NCBI GenBank assembly: GCA_033439265.1
Contig: JAVTVX010000002.1
Location: 12,444,174 to 12,508,173 of the forward strand
Source: Dillenia suffruticosa
Lineage: Eukaryota; Streptophyta; Magnoliopsida; Dilleniales; Dilleniaceae
Length of the DNA: 64,000 nt
Direction of reading: 5' to 3'
Made by a program: the position numbers and the translations under genes. The first letter of the stretch is position 1. Each line of letters opens with the position of its first letter. Positions 47,820 through 61,162 of the stretch are shown here, in pieces. The notes beneath the pieces are model-generated. The model had not been told where the DNA came from, did not search any database, and saw only the letters and a list, made by a program, of their open reading frames with translations.

Positions 47820-49600
47820 ATCTTCACAAATTACTCACTCAAGTGTACAATGCTTATGCAGACATCCCACAGGAGAATCAGAACAGAGATTAATTAAATG
47901 TCGGGACAATTTGCTTACGATAAGAAATCTGATAACTTAGAAAATAACCACCTTCATGAATCATTACTAGGATTCATTCCAGCTAAAATATCACACAGTG
48001 GTTGGGGTGGATCCTGGTACAAGTTGCAGCTGCCTCCCACATCTTTGTTCTCCTTTGCTCAATACCTAATAAAATACCAAGGAATTGATCAGAAAGCATC
48101 AAAATGTGAAGTCCAAAGTGACTGCAACAAATTCTCTTTTGCAAAACTTTCAATTAATTTAAGGATAATAATTAAAGCATATGTCACAGGTAATTCCAAA
48201 GGGCACCAAAAAGGTTAATTCAATTGATTCCGACCAGGAGTTTTTGACTCAAAATTATCACCCTGAATGACTTGAAATTTGTTCTTCTATTCCCTTCTTT
48301 TTGCCGAAGAAGAGAAAATGGAAAAAAAAAAATAAAAATAAAAATCCAATTTCGTCCTCACAAACAGAAGGGCAATCTTCGTCTGAAACAAAGCAACTTA
48401 TTTATTGACTACTACAAGAGTGAAAGCAAAAGCATGCCCTATTTTTCGGAATATCGAACAATTCCAAACACTTCAACTACTATTATTACCAATAGCAAAG
48501 CATAAACCCTCAAGATCTAGAAACTCATAAAAATGGAAAAAAAAATAATTAAAAAAATCATTAGGACATGAAGCAAAAAGGAAGCAGCAAAGTTGGTGCA
48601 ACGGCAAGCTTTATAAACTGCCAAAGACAACAACAGGCAAAACCCAGAAAGACAGGTACAAGAAAAAATAAAAATTGCACCATAAAATTGGGGGGAAAAA
48701 ACCTAAGTACGTAAGAGCAAACACAAAGATGAAACGTAATAATAAAAAATTGCACACCTACATAGATGACAAGAATAAGAAACTGGGGTTATGTTCTTCA
48801 GACAGGCAAGCGTGACACGATATTTACCTGGGAAAAAGAAACGAAAAATGCAATATTCGCTTGAGTCTCTTCCCAACTCCTTGCTCGCTCAAAAAGCAGC
48901 ATGCTTTCTCTATTTATTTCTCCACTCTCTCTCCCTCTTATCTGTCCACAAAAGGAAAAGAAGGTTTACAGTACACATGCACATACTCTACAACTGTTAC
49001 CATCGGTGCAATCTCACCTTTTTGCACGATAAGGGCATCAACAACACGAAAGTAACATGGAGAGAGAGAGAGAGAGAGAGGATTTTTTGCGTGTGTGGGT
49101 GTGTGTGTGACACAGTAACGGGAGATTACCCTCTTGCCGGTGACTTTGTTTTGTGTAATGATAGAGAGTTTTGGATTTTTTTTCACTTTCATGGTTCTGT
49201 GGGGTTATACTAATCTTGGACAAAGATCTCATGACTTTTTGCTCTTTCTCATGAAAATGACGTACAATTTTTCTTTTTGATTTTCCCCAAATGTTAAATA
49301 GAAAATTTAAAAAAAAAAGAAGCAAATTAATATGTTATTTGGTAGTGCAATTCATTTATTACATTAATCATTGGCAAAATAATAAAGGGTCGAATTTCTT
49401 AAAATGGTGAAATGGCTACTTGGGTTTGTTTTGGGGAACAATTATTTGTCACGTGCACCCATTAGTAAGTAACAAAACATCATTAATGCAAAGTTGTTGT
49501 GATCAGTGTCAAGAATTACAATTTCATTTTTTACCGGGTAACAATTAGAAATTCATTAAGCAAACATAAATAATAACCAGCCTCAAATAGATTATGCATT
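47820..49600. other. Gene-free interval with possible leader of the broken gene
   Basis: Contains (GA)n at 49058-49081 and a GTGTGTGTGTG run at 49095-49109. Minus-strand splice-like blocks around 47990-48065 could belong to the broken gene, but this is not demonstrable. Confidence 0.35.
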
Positions 49601-49627
49601 TTTCATACTAAGAATTTTTCTTTCTTT

Positions 49628-49826
49628 TTTTTTTTTGGTAACTTGGTTTAGGTTATCATTCAGTATCCAAAATTTCGTCATAACTAAACCTGAACTGACC
49701 GCTATAGAGTCTACTTTTGTGGGGACGGGTCTCCCAACAAAGGTTTTTCTGTTCCCATGAAGAGTCGAACTCGCACATGATTAAGGGGCAACAGATCTCT
49801 TGATCCTCTGTGCCAACGTTTGTCGG
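49628..49826 (-). mobile_element. tRNA-derived SINE with 19-bp target duplications
   Basis: Minus-strand element beginning near 49826 with an A-box TGGCACAGAGG and a B-box GAGTTCGACTC, in the right order and spacing for an RNA polymerase III promoter. It ends in a poly(A) tail of about 12 A (T run at 49625-49636). TAAGAATTTTTCTTTCTTT flanks both sides (49609-49627 and 49827-49845), identical over 19 bases, so the insertion is young. SINE family not assigned. Confidence 0.88.
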
Positions 49827-49845
49827 TAAGAATTTTTCTTTCTTT

Positions 49846-51227
49846 AACAAACAAGGAAAGCATGCTCTGCTTATTATATCCATTTAAAAGATAATGGTCA
49901 TAATTTAAATTAAATAATTATGACTAAAAGATAATAATTATGATTAAACCGAACATTTCATAGTCGACCAAAGTTTTCATAATAGCATCAAAGAAAACAA
50001 TATTGGTTTCTCGTATCTTTTTTATTCTTGAAAAAAAAAATTAAATAACAACAATGATACTTTTAATCTGGTGTGGTTTAAAATAAATATTCCTACAAAG
50101 TTCTTAATTATGTGAAAGTGTAAAACGTGCAGACTTTACATTTAACAAATTTTCCCTCCAAATACTGCACCATGACTACATTTTCAAACTACTGGCATAA
50201 AAATTAGGAGTGGCTCAATGGTACCCCGCATCTAAAACTAATAACATTCTTTATCATGAAAATTTTCTGCTTAGTTTCTTTAATTTTTTTCTCTTTCAGC
50301 GCAAATGGTGACATAGGAGGAAAAAAATGAAGGTTTTATATAGATATGAATAAAGCCACTGTCTTCGTTGACAAAATTCTCTACAAATCTACCCAGGAAA
50401 AGGGTTCAACGTCTCTGCCTGTAGCATGCCATAAAAGAAGGCTTGGCCTTGAGTGGGTCGTATAACAGAGTAGAATTGTGCCGGATGTGATAATCACAAT
50501 ACATGGCGGAAGTGGAATGCAGTGTTACTGAGGTATGTTCCTCAACCGTCATTCCTCTCATTCCTCCCAGCGCTATTGCTCGAGGTGTGCAAACAGAAAT
50601 CCACAAAAGAACTCGGTCAGCAGCCCAAAATCTCACAAGATGCACAGGAGTAACCTGCACGTGTTTCAGAAGAAAAAAAAATGTGAATTCTATCCAAGTA
50701 TTGTGCCTTCATATGGAGAAAAAGATGCTCAGTTTTAAGTAATCAACAATAAGCATATTCATCATGATCTCAACAATAGGGACCACTGAGACATAATCCA
50801 GTAAAGTTTTGATGTTGACTTAATTTATAAGATGGTTGGGTAGATCAAGAGATCCTCATCAGTATCAGCAATGAATGCTTCATTTGTGGTTTAAGTCACC
50901 ACCGTGCCACCGACCAATAAGACCAGGAACCTTGGTGCAAATAGCTAGGTTTAAGCAATGTCCACAAAAAAATAAATAAATAAATAAAAATAATGAAATG
51001 AAAGGACGGTAACCCTGCTTGCAGTTTTTCAACTATCCTTTTGGGTTCCTTTCTAGATTTCCATAATGTGGAAAATTAAAACAGTATATTCATTTTAGGA
51101 AACACGGAAACCAGCATGTTTCCATGTCCCATACATAGGAAATTTGGATTCTTGGTTGAGTAAATCCTAGGGCAAATGGCTCGGGTTCTTTAGGAAAAAA
51201 AAAAACCAATCACAAAGTAATATAGCA
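49846..51227. other. Gene-free interval
   Basis: No gene supported. The minus-strand open frame at 50406-50660 is ordered in composition but has no recognisable domain or exon partner. (AATA)n at 50970-50990. Confidence 0.35.
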
Positions 51228-51737
51228 TAATATTATCAGAACCGAACCGTACCGTATATTGACCCGTAAAATTCAAAAATATGATCGAACCGATTGGACC
51301 GTGGATCAATATGGTCGAACCGCTGATTTTTTAATAATAATTATATATATATATATATATATAATCAATATTTACTTTTAAAACTCATATTAATAATTAA
51401 GAACTAAATAACTAAATTATAAAGTCATATAAAATATAAATTAAAATCATAATATCAAAAATTGATAGTCTCACATCTCATAGAAATTAAAAAAAAAAAA
51501 AATATATTAAAAAAAATATTTTTTTAGGTTTAACCCTAGACCGCGGTTTTTTAAAACCAACGGTTCAACCTCGGTTCACTGTTGAACCGCGGTTGAACCG
51601 CGGTTGAACCGCGATTGAACCGCCGGTTCAGTTCGATTCAATTGAAAAACGATATTTTTATTCAACCAAACCGCAAAATTGTTATAAGAAGGGTTTAACC
51701 GGTTGAACCGACGGTTCGGTCCGGTTTTAATAACATT
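51228..51737. mobile_element. Inverted-repeat DNA element (MITE-like)
   Basis: The left end AATATTATCAGAACCGAACC is an imperfect inverted copy of the right end (reverse complement AATGTTATTAAAACCGGACC). Subterminal CGGTTGAAC/GGTTCAACC motifs recur on both sides, with a tight array of GGTTGAACCGC units at about 51585-51615. A (TA)n run sits in the middle (51345-51362). No coding sequence. A non-autonomous cut-and-paste element is the simplest reading; superfamily and target duplication not determined. Confidence 0.7.
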
Positions 51738-52397
51738 GATATAACATGTATATGATGGTTTTCTCTACTTCAGAAAGTTGCTTTTATATTTATTTGGCAC
51801 AATATAAAAAGAAGATTTATATGATTTGAGCAATATAGTTTGGACCCGCATCTTCCACAATCAAATTTTCGTTTATTACCTTGTGAGTTGCATAAACCTT
51901 CTGTACGAGGAGTTGCTTCCTGTTTTGCCCTTCAGGCTATTCGAGATGAGATATCCTCAAACCTTCTCTTAGGTTTTGGACAATTCAAAGGATTCAAAGG
52001 CCCTTTTCTTGCTGCACAAAGCCATAATAGGTCAAATGCACCAGTAAATGCTTCTTGTCTGAAGACAGCATTCAGTTGTCTCCATTCTCCTTCCACTCAA
52101 CATCAATGGCTCTCCGGTAATCTACATAAAGCATTGAAAGACCACATAAAGAGACCGAAATTTGCCAGTGATGACAAGGCATGCCATAAGAAATGAAATA
52201 GTAGCTCACATCAAAACAAGCTTTCCCCTGCCCCATAAATACTGAAAAAGAAAATGTGGGGGTTTTGTATTTTTTTGGGGGGTTGGGGGATGCCAAGGAT
52301 AGGTACCTAGATGTATAATGCCAAAAGTCACCCCCTAACAAAGAAAAAGCATAAATACTCAAGTCTATTCCAGTGAGTTTATAGAAAACTTGCTGAC

Positions 52398-55300
52398 CTC
52401 CATGAAAATTTACTAGTGTCAATCCCCGCCTGGTGAAGTTCATCAACATTATTGCAATGCTTCCCGGCACTCCTCCCGATCATCGAAAAACTCCTTTTTG
52501 TCACCTTCAATCTGATATGTTTCATGGCCTTTGCCTGCAACCACCTGGGTGCACAGCAGCAGGAATTAACAAAAAGTTATATCTAGAGGAAACTAACAAA
52601 GCATTGCCATGCCACTGCAAGGATAGCTCTCTTCCCTAAGCACCGTGTTTTACAGACAATGTATTTAGCTTTTCTTTTGGGATTAACAAATTATTTCCTT
52701 AATCAAATGTTCCTTTTTCTTTGTTGTACAAAAATTTGAATCTGGAATTATCCGGTTGATGAAGAGGGTTTGTACCACTAGGCTGTCCTCTTGGGACTTA
52801 ATCAAATGTTCCTATGATCACAATTAATCAACTTCATTTCTAGTGAACTGAAACACGCCTGCCATTCTTAGCCCATGGTACCTTTACAGTTATTTTTCTT
52901 CCAGCGGATTTATATTTCCACTCACCCACGAGTATACAAAGGCTGCTATTGTAACCAGAGACACCCTTTGCAAATGCAAGAAACTAGTGAAATTATTCGT
53001 TGCGAAAGATTACGTGAGACAGAATGCAGTGGGTCACAATTTTGGTGATAATGAGCACCAAATGGATCGAGTATCAAGATTAGTTTTGGAGGAGCTATGG
53101 GCTTGGCATTAAGGCAGCAACAACAGTGAGAAAATAATTTTTTTCTGCTCTCTCTTGCCACCGTTCTGGGTCCAAGGAAGTAAATTTAAAACATTTTATG
53201 GTGAAAATAAGTCCCTGATTAATCATGGATTCTGGATCAAGTTTAAAGTTTGGCTTCTCTCTTCCTGCTGATGCCTTTTTGAAATTTTATATTTTCGTTT
53301 TTCCTCAGCTTGTAAGTGTTTTGCTTCTTTACCCCTTTTCTGCTTCTACTTATTCTGCATTTGTAGTCCTAAATATTCCATACAATTGGTGCAATTGACA
53401 AATTTTTTGTGTGAATAAATAGTAAAACTATGACTTAACTTTTCATGCATTAATATTCAAAGAAATAGATATTGAGAAAAGTTCCACTTACGACCACATC
53501 ACCTTCCTCCCCCATGGCAGCAGCAGCACGCACAGCTACACGTCTAATATCGTGCAAGAAGAGCCTATGACCATTTCGCAGAGGTGGGTAATAGTCATTC
53601 TCACCATATTTCAAGTACCCTTGCATTGTCCATCCTACACCTGCTAACATATCATCCAATATGTCCACTGAAAGAGATAAGCATACAGGAGTTAGTATAT
53701 GTTAATTACATATAGAAAGCACCTCACCACTCACTAGAGGAGGCCCCCCAAAGAACAAAGAAATTAGAAACCTCAACATTCACTGCCATTCATTAATTCT
53801 GACATGAATGCTCGTATAGCAATTGTTATTGCAGTCTCCAATGTGTCATGCAACTTTGGTGGATAGAAACAGAATTAGGCTTAAACAAGAAAAGTGAATT
53901 CAGATACTGATCATAACAGTATACTGTAGAAGGACAAGAAAAAATACGTGAATCTTCATTCTTTGTATTGTCCGATGTCAGCATAATAACATCACTTTTA
54001 TCGGTTGCAATTTTTGTCACCATGGGTCTCTTGCCTCTTTCGCCCTCCCCAACACAACCAATCACTTCAGAAAACCAAGAGATATTGATCAGCTATAGGA
54101 CAGAAATTCAGAAATCTTATTTACTGCTACAGAATTACTGTCATTACGTCCATAGACTTTATCTTTCAGAGAATTGTGATTCGTTTGGTGGTTGCGATAG
54201 CAAGATGAAATTCTATTGTTAGATATTTAGAAACAAGTCAAGAAGAAAAACATATATGAAGCATACCGGTGATGATCCTTTTGGGCCCAAGCTCCCTTAC
54301 TGAATCAAGTAATCTAGATAATGCCACTGGAGTCTTAGCATGGTCTGCACTCACTCCAAAAGCCTGCTCCTCATCTATCAACTCACATCTACCTGGAACA
54401 ACATCAACCTCTTCAATTCCCCTAACAATATCCTCCAATGGTGCCGCAACTGCAATCCCAACAGCAACAGCTGCAAGAATATTGTAAATGTTATGCTTCC
54501 CAAGCAAACCTGATGAGATCTCCAATATTCCCTGAGGTGTATTCACCAAAATCTGAGTCTCAAATAGAGAGAGTTCAAATTTCAGTGGATTCTTGTTCTC
54601 CAATGCAAATGTCACAACTCCCTTGTGCATTAAAGAAAGATGCATTAGGGTCATCAATATTCACAATTTTCCTGTGCCGTTCAGGTTCCACCATCCTTGC
54701 AAATAGCTTAGCATTCACCTCCCTATATTCCTCTTCAGAACCATCAAATTCCGCAATATCTCCCTGACAAGTTTGTGAAAACCGCAATGTCAAAGTCAAC
54801 CTCATTGCACCTCCAAGAGCCAATCCATTATACGAAGCTTCCATAAGAACTGCCTCAGTCCCGTTATGGACCATCTTGGCCATCAAATTTTGGACCAAAA
54901 CAGCATCTGGACTCGTGTTGGGTGACTCATCCAACTTGTTATCCCCGTGAACAAGATAAGCCACGGAGCTCAACTGTTGGGTGCAGAAGGTGGTTAGTGT
55001 GGTGAGAAGAAAGCAATAACACAAAATAACTAAACAAAACTTTCACTCTCAAAGATAGAGGATTATGTACAATACTTCTCAATTTTTTCACTCTCAACTA
55101 CAAAGGAGGAGGACTATTCTATTTATAGGAAATGGTTGGAACTCCAAGAGTCCCTTACATTACTTCTCCATAAAACACTCATAAAATCTAATAATAACTA
55201 ATAAATTCTAGCAAGTCCCACTAACTAATAATAACTAATAATAACTAATTGAACAGTTACATGACTCTTCATATGCCCTATTAAGTACATGGAACTTATT

Positions 55301-56614
55301 GGAGTAGTTATTGCATGGGTTTCCTTTGGCCTTCCTACTGCTGGCCGTTACTTTGGTGCCTCTATCACTAGAATGCATGTGTTGTGCGCTATGCTGCTAC
55401 TCACCAGTTCGAGCTGTGGCATTAGGCTGCAGTCGCTGGCTCATGTAGTGGCCTGTTCCTTCGAGCCATGTCTTCAAGTTTAATCATTTCCAACATCAAC
55501 ATCCCCGTCCTCAACCCCATTGCCTCATACATCCGTTTTATCAAATATGCGGTCGTAGTCTTCCCTCTAGTCCCTACAATCCCAATCACTGACATTTCCT
55601 CAGATGGGTGTCAATAAAATGAAGCAGCCAATGCGGGAAGAACCGCATTCATATCTTCCACAATAGCCAGAGCCTTACACCCCAATGTCTCCTCTATGTC
55701 AATCGCCTTGCTTGCAACAACAGCAAGAGCCCCACTCTTGTCAGCCTCAGTTAAATACAAGTGTCCATCCGTCTTCCTCCCACACCCGCATTAACAACCC
55801 TAGAATCATGCTGAATCCCAGTAATCTCAACCTCTAAATCACCCTAAACTGAAACTGGCACAATCTTACTGTCATCCAAAAGCTCAGCCAAACTGATCTT
55901 AAACTTGGGTTCAACAATCCTAACCCTAGTTTTATCATAACTATCAAAATCAAGAACAAAATCAGACTTTAACGTAGACCTGCAATTTTTACCATTGGCC
56001 ACTTACCTCATCATCAAACTTGACAGAATCATCTTCATCCTCGTCACCATCATCGTCATCAGAAATCACAGTGAGTCCTAATCTCATCTAAATCAACAAC
56101 CTCCTCAGGCTCCAACTCTTCAATCCATTCAAGAACCTCTTCCTTCTTCTTAGGGTTAGGCTTTAGTAACCCTTGTTTGACGAACTCCTTTCTTTTCAAC
56201 GCAATGGCTTTATAAATCTCACCAAACAGATCATCAGACCCAGAAAAAGGGTTTTCAAGATCTGGGTTATCAGGGGCGTCTTCCACGTCGGTGATTGCGG
56301 AGAGGAAAGTGGACTGGTTATTCTTGAATTCGGCTTCTTGAATTTGGCGGGCACGCGAGGCTTGGAGTTGGATTTGTTGAAATTTGGAAACCCCATGTGT
56401 TGAATCTTCTGGGGCTTCTGGCGGGTGGTCGTCTGATGGGTTTGGATAGGAGTTCGTGTTAGCTTTGATGGCTTTCAGTTGCCGGAGATAACGGCGGCGG
56501 AAGGGTTGAAGCGAGAGAATTGAATTTTAAGTGGTGATGAAAGAGTGAGGATTTTAGAGACAGAGGAGGAGAGAGAGAGATTATGGGGTTGAAGGACTGG
56601 AAGGAAAGAGCCAT
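52398..56614 (-). pseudogene. MURE: Degenerate copy of the plastid MurE-like gene
   Basis: Plant MurE homologues are plastid proteins tied to the plastid-encoded RNA polymerase and chloroplast development, descended from the bacterial UDP-MurNAc-tripeptide ligase. This copy keeps introns but is broken many times. A transit-peptide-like start (ATG 56614) ends in a frameshift near 56470. EFVKQGLLKPNPKKKEEVLE is intact, with a frameshift after EEVVDLDEI. There are a TAG near 55838 and a TGA near 55613, a deletion near 55790, and a solo LTR inside (54975-55495). Further shifts lie near 54810 and 54620. MurE's conserved DYAHTPD is DHAKTPV. Later exons 54064-53948, 53667-53492 and 52544-52398 include GKGHETYQIEGDKKEFFDD, then an extra A shifts the C-terminus. 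The ATP-loop GTNGKTTT has become GTRGKTTT. A functional copy presumably exists elsewhere. Confidence 0.92.
54975..55495 (-). mobile_element. Solo LTR inserted in the MurE-like pseudogene
   Basis: 521 bp with ends TGTTGG...CCAACA and a perfect 5-bp target duplication TCAAC (54970-54974 and 55496-55500). The minus strand has a TATA-like CCTATAAATAG (55129-55119), placing LTR transcription on the same strand as the host copy. Removing the insertion joins the split codons around the RTGML and SSVAYLVHGDNKL segments. No interior, primer site or second LTR is present, so it arose by LTR-LTR recombination. The end sequences resemble Ty1/copia LTRs. Confidence 0.9.
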
Positions 56615-59600
56615 GAGAGAAACAGAGACAGAAAGAGAGAATTCGAAAGTTGGAGATCAGGGGTTTTGCGCTGCGGATGGGGTTTACAGGGAGATTATTC
56701 GATCGGGGGGACAGAAAACGGCTATAATTGATCCTGGCCAATAAAATCATGACACATCGTTCAAAGACGCACATTAATATATTTCAATTAATATTATCAT
56801 TAGGCTCTAGTTAACAATTTTCTTAATAATAATGTAATAATTAGTTTTATACATATTTTTTAAATAAGTAATGCAAAAATGAAAAAAATATTTTTGATCA
56901 AAATATATTTAATAGAGTTTTTTCATTAGTGTAGGATTGCACCTGATAATATTTTTCTCTATGATTTAAAAGCTGATTTATGCTAATTTTTTCATATTGT
57001 TGATCTAAATTTCAATCATTGTTTAAAAAATTTAAAGAAGTCTCGATGATGGTTAAAAAAAAAGTTTAAACTCTATAATCATAATTTTAATCGACATTTT
57101 TTAAATTAAGTAATTAAATAAAAGTGAGTCGGTAAATGATGGTTTAATATAACATTAATTTGTTAATTTGATTTTGATTTTGGTACTAATTTCGTTTACT
57201 ATGTACTAATAAATTATAATTCAATTATTATAATTTTTTTCGATAGAATTCTTAATTTTAAATGTCTGTTATATATTAAAAAAAAATTTTGATTTGTTAT
57301 ATCTTGTCATTACAACATATTTGACTTCATATTAAGGTAGGAATCGCATATCCGCTCCCAAAAAAAAAATGTTAAACATCTAAAACTTGAAATGCTAGAG
57401 CATAACTTTTACTCTAATAATTTGGCAAGACGTAATGTTTGTGACATATGTTTATCAGGTGTTTACAAGTTTGTCCCATGCACAACGGATTGTAGTAACC
57501 TTTGCAGAGTTTTTTCTGTAGAAGCCTCACACGACAAGAGGAGCAACCCATGATGAATCTAGGCAAAGGCCAAAAGGACATGATTCATCCAAAGAAAGTG
57601 AGGTGAGGTGCAAGCAATTGTGAAGCCCTCATTCTTCTCTTTAAATTTCTCACTTCTTATCAACTCACTGATGACAATCATCGGTACCAATGGCTAACAC
57701 ACGAGAGTGATCGAAGAAGGGGAAGGTCCAATAATAACCCATGTTTGAAACTGCGTGAAGAGACGATTGCTTCGAACGTGCTTCCCTTTGCTTAACATTC
57801 TACATAATTTTCAAGCCAATGGTTAACACTAACTAATTCAGTATGATTAGCCTTGGCATTTTAATGTTGTAAGATTAAAAAACAAAATTATCATTCACAC
57901 TTGCAAAGTATACATTCACATCACATGATTTTCTTTTAGTTTACTTATTTAGTTGAGATTTTAAGAATTTTATGATTTTCTCGATCAAGAAATGCCCCCA
58001 CCTAAAAAATACCATTTCTTTTATACAGTAGTATTTTCCCTAGAATCCAAGATATTTGGTTTTGGCACATTTTCTTGTGAATGAAAATGGTTGTACCCTG
58101 AGAAATGACCCCAAGAGAGTGTGTGAGAGACCTTTTGTCCATCTCCAGCAGCCAAAAAGAGAAAAGAGTATCCAATGCCTTGCATTGAGAGTAAATGAAA
58201 ACTTGGCGACCGTATGCCACAGATTTTTTGTCCCTACCCAGAACTATCACTTTCACTACGGTCATTAAACCTAATGTCAATCTCGAATATAATAATTCAA
58301 AACGAACCAGATGACATTTCTTAGTAGTTCATGTTGGTTTGCTTAAATTATTGCACTGAAACAATGTTAAATAATTCATTTATTCCTTTTCACATAGAGA
58401 AACAAAATTGTAGCTTATAATATGTGATGATATAAATCTTTATTTTTTATTTGATTATCGGTATTCAAAAATCTGATTAATTCAATTTGAATGATTGTGT
58501 AATCTAATTAGAAATTGATTCTCCAAATAATTATTTTTTCATTCATAAGATTTGAACTCAAAATTAAAATTCAGTTCGCTATTAATCATTAACTTCTTCG
58601 ATTTCAATAAAATCGTTTAAATTTCACTTGTTGCTTTAACTAAAATTTGTAATCTCCTTTTTTTTAAAAAAAATAAATAAATAGTCAATAAAATTATAAT
58701 GAATTTGTAAATAGCAACGGTGAGAAAAGTAAAAAAGAGAAGATGATGGCAATGCAAATCATTTTTTTTTTCTTTACCAAAGTAGACTAGTTGTCCCTCA
58801 TTTTGTCTCCCACCATTGCTCTTATGATACATGTACGTGGGTTCTAAAGGACAAGCAAAAGAAAAGCAGACCCAGCAAAACTTTGTAATCAAGAAAAACA
58901 CCCCCGTTTAAAAACAGAACGATCGAAGAAACCTAATTCCAATTTAGCTATTAATTGTACCGGTAACTGACCCAATCAGAGTCCCAAGCGTGGGGTACGA
59001 TGTGGGATTAATTAAGAAATGGTGTCAACGTAGATTACGTGTAAGACTAATCAGAATCATAGGTTAAGATCACACACATAAGTTCCACAAGCACTTGTCA
59101 AATCACTTGATTAATATAAACCATGGTTGGTAGTCCGTCTTCCCATTTCTTACCGACCTATTCCACAACCTTGTTGTATTTGTTCATCTCTATCTAATTT
59201 CTCTAGATAGATAGATATATACTGTGGCAAGAGATTAATCATATATTTACTTTAAAAAAAAAAAAAAAAAGAGAGAGATTAGGGAATGACTTATCAAAAT
59301 GACAAGCAACGTCCCCTATTTTGTGCTGACGAGACAGGAATCTTGGCAGGAGTTCGTGGGGGAAAACAAAGAAGAAGAAAAGAAAATGTCTGGGTACCAG
59401 TTGATTGATTGGACAGTGGGAACATATATTCACATGCGAAAGAAACGTCTTATAATCACTCCATCGTCTTATAATCAGCGAAATGTAATATTAAAATTTT
59501 TAATTATTATTTTAAATTTAATTTAAGTATAAAATAAATTATATTGAAAGAATAATTTTTTAAATAAGTTATTATAAATTTTAAATTAAATTAATTAGAA

Positions 59601-59995
59601 TATAATTTTAAAAATCAATTAATATAATAAATAAAAAGATGACTTGTAGATATATACATATGATATATGAAATATATTATTCAAATATAGATTAATCAGC
59701 ACCGTCTTGGGAGTAATAAATTACAAGTCATCTGCAAACCATGAAAGACCTTCCTAAAAAGACAAGGGAAGTGGGATGGGCAATTGGGGATTTGAGTTTG
59801 CAGCGTGTAGACCCGCTATGTATTCATTATTGATCGGTATATTGAGTTGGAATATTAAACTTTTAATAAAATTTTAAATTTTAAATTTAAAAAAATATAT
59901 TTTTTAAATATGATTTTATAAATATTTAAATTGAACTAATTTAAATATAATTTTAAATATGAATAATAAAAGGAAAAACCCTTATTGCGCTCGTG

Positions 59996-59998
<3 letters not shown>

Positions 59999-60075
<77 letters not shown>
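59999..60075. repeat. Long (CT)n microsatellite
   Basis: About 38 uninterrupted CT units, the longest in the window; length likely polymorphic. Confidence 0.97.
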
Positions 60076-60078
<3 letters not shown>

Positions 60079-60639
60079 GTACTACCAAACCTCAACTGCA
60101 GTCAATGCTCCCCCAACGGCTCCACACATACATTCATACACACATACACACGGTTAACGGCCGACACTAAATATGGCTGCTTTTGTATTTTTCTTTTTCA
60201 CCTTGCCGAATCCTATGGCCCTTTCTACGTACGGTTATGCAACAAAATGCTTTTCCATTTATTTTCATTTGTTAATTTAACCTTATTTTATTAAAACACA
60301 AGAAATTTTAAGGTTTTTGTTTGAAAAATGATTTTTTTTCCTTTTATAAATCGAATGAATTGAGTTAAAATGCTTTAGCTCATTTTATACAAAATTCACC
60401 TTATACATAAAAAAAATTAGGTCAATTTAATTAAATTAAATATATAGTTATTAGTCCCTAGGATTTATTTATAGTCTTCAGTTCATGGATGTGGGGAGTT
60501 GGTTATCCTTCAAAATTTTATAAAAAATTATTTATATAATTTTATTTTAGATCTCAATAAAAGAAATTATAATTTTATTTTATTCTTTAAAATTATAATT
60601 TTAAATATATATTATAGTTCGTATTATTTAACATAAGAT

Positions 60640-60644
60640 AAATG

Positions 60645-60673
<29 letters not shown>
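60640..60673. repeat. (ATT)n microsatellite
   Basis: About eleven ATT units in AT-rich spacer. Confidence 0.9.
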
Positions 60674-60675
<2 letters not shown>

Positions 60676-61125
60676 TTTTTTACATTTTCTGGGATATTTT
60701 TTAAAAGGGGTCACACGTGCACACAAATAAGAAATTTATTTATTTTTTAATGACTCCACACAGGCAATCGTTTAATTTTAGGATCACGCGTGGTTTTGCA
60801 AGGGCTACCATGCCAATTCATATGAGACAAACAAGGATGAAATTTAATAACATTATTCAAAGAGATTAGTTTAATACTAAATGGGAAATTTCTCAATCTC
60901 CTGAAATCACAAATAAGAAAAACTGTCATTGCGGAAGGTGAGAGACCTTAACCCATTATGAATATTTTAAACAAATTCCAATGTTTCTTTCCGATTTAAA
61001 AAGCCCTATTTTAAAGAGATTAATAAACCTACCTCCTAGTCCCAATTTTATTCTCTTCCAAGAATCCATTTTCGGTACTTATCAGGGGAAAGATGGAAAA
61101 GTAAAAAGAAGTCTGCTTTTTACGC

Positions 61126-61126
<1 letters not shown>

Positions 61127-61159
<33 letters not shown>
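61127..61159. repeat. (GA)n microsatellite upstream of TRM-like gene
   Basis: About 16 GA units, some 260 bp before the probable first-exon donor at 61421, so near the promoter or in the 5' leader. Confidence 0.9.

Positions 61160-61162
<3 letters not shown>

Noticed and set aside
50406-50660. Minus-strand open frame of 84 codons with fairly even composition
   Set aside because: Could be a terminal exon, but no recognisable family and no upstream exon could be joined; a protein search would decide.
51840-52196. Plus-strand open frame of 118 codons
   Set aside because: No domain recognised; sits between an inverted-repeat element and the pseudogene, no supporting splice or leader structure.
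55289-55483. Plus-strand open frame of 64 codons
   Set aside because: Falls entirely inside the solo LTR.
59959-60294. Open frames through the long CT repeat
   Set aside because: Ser-Leu coding from a microsatellite is a translation artefact.
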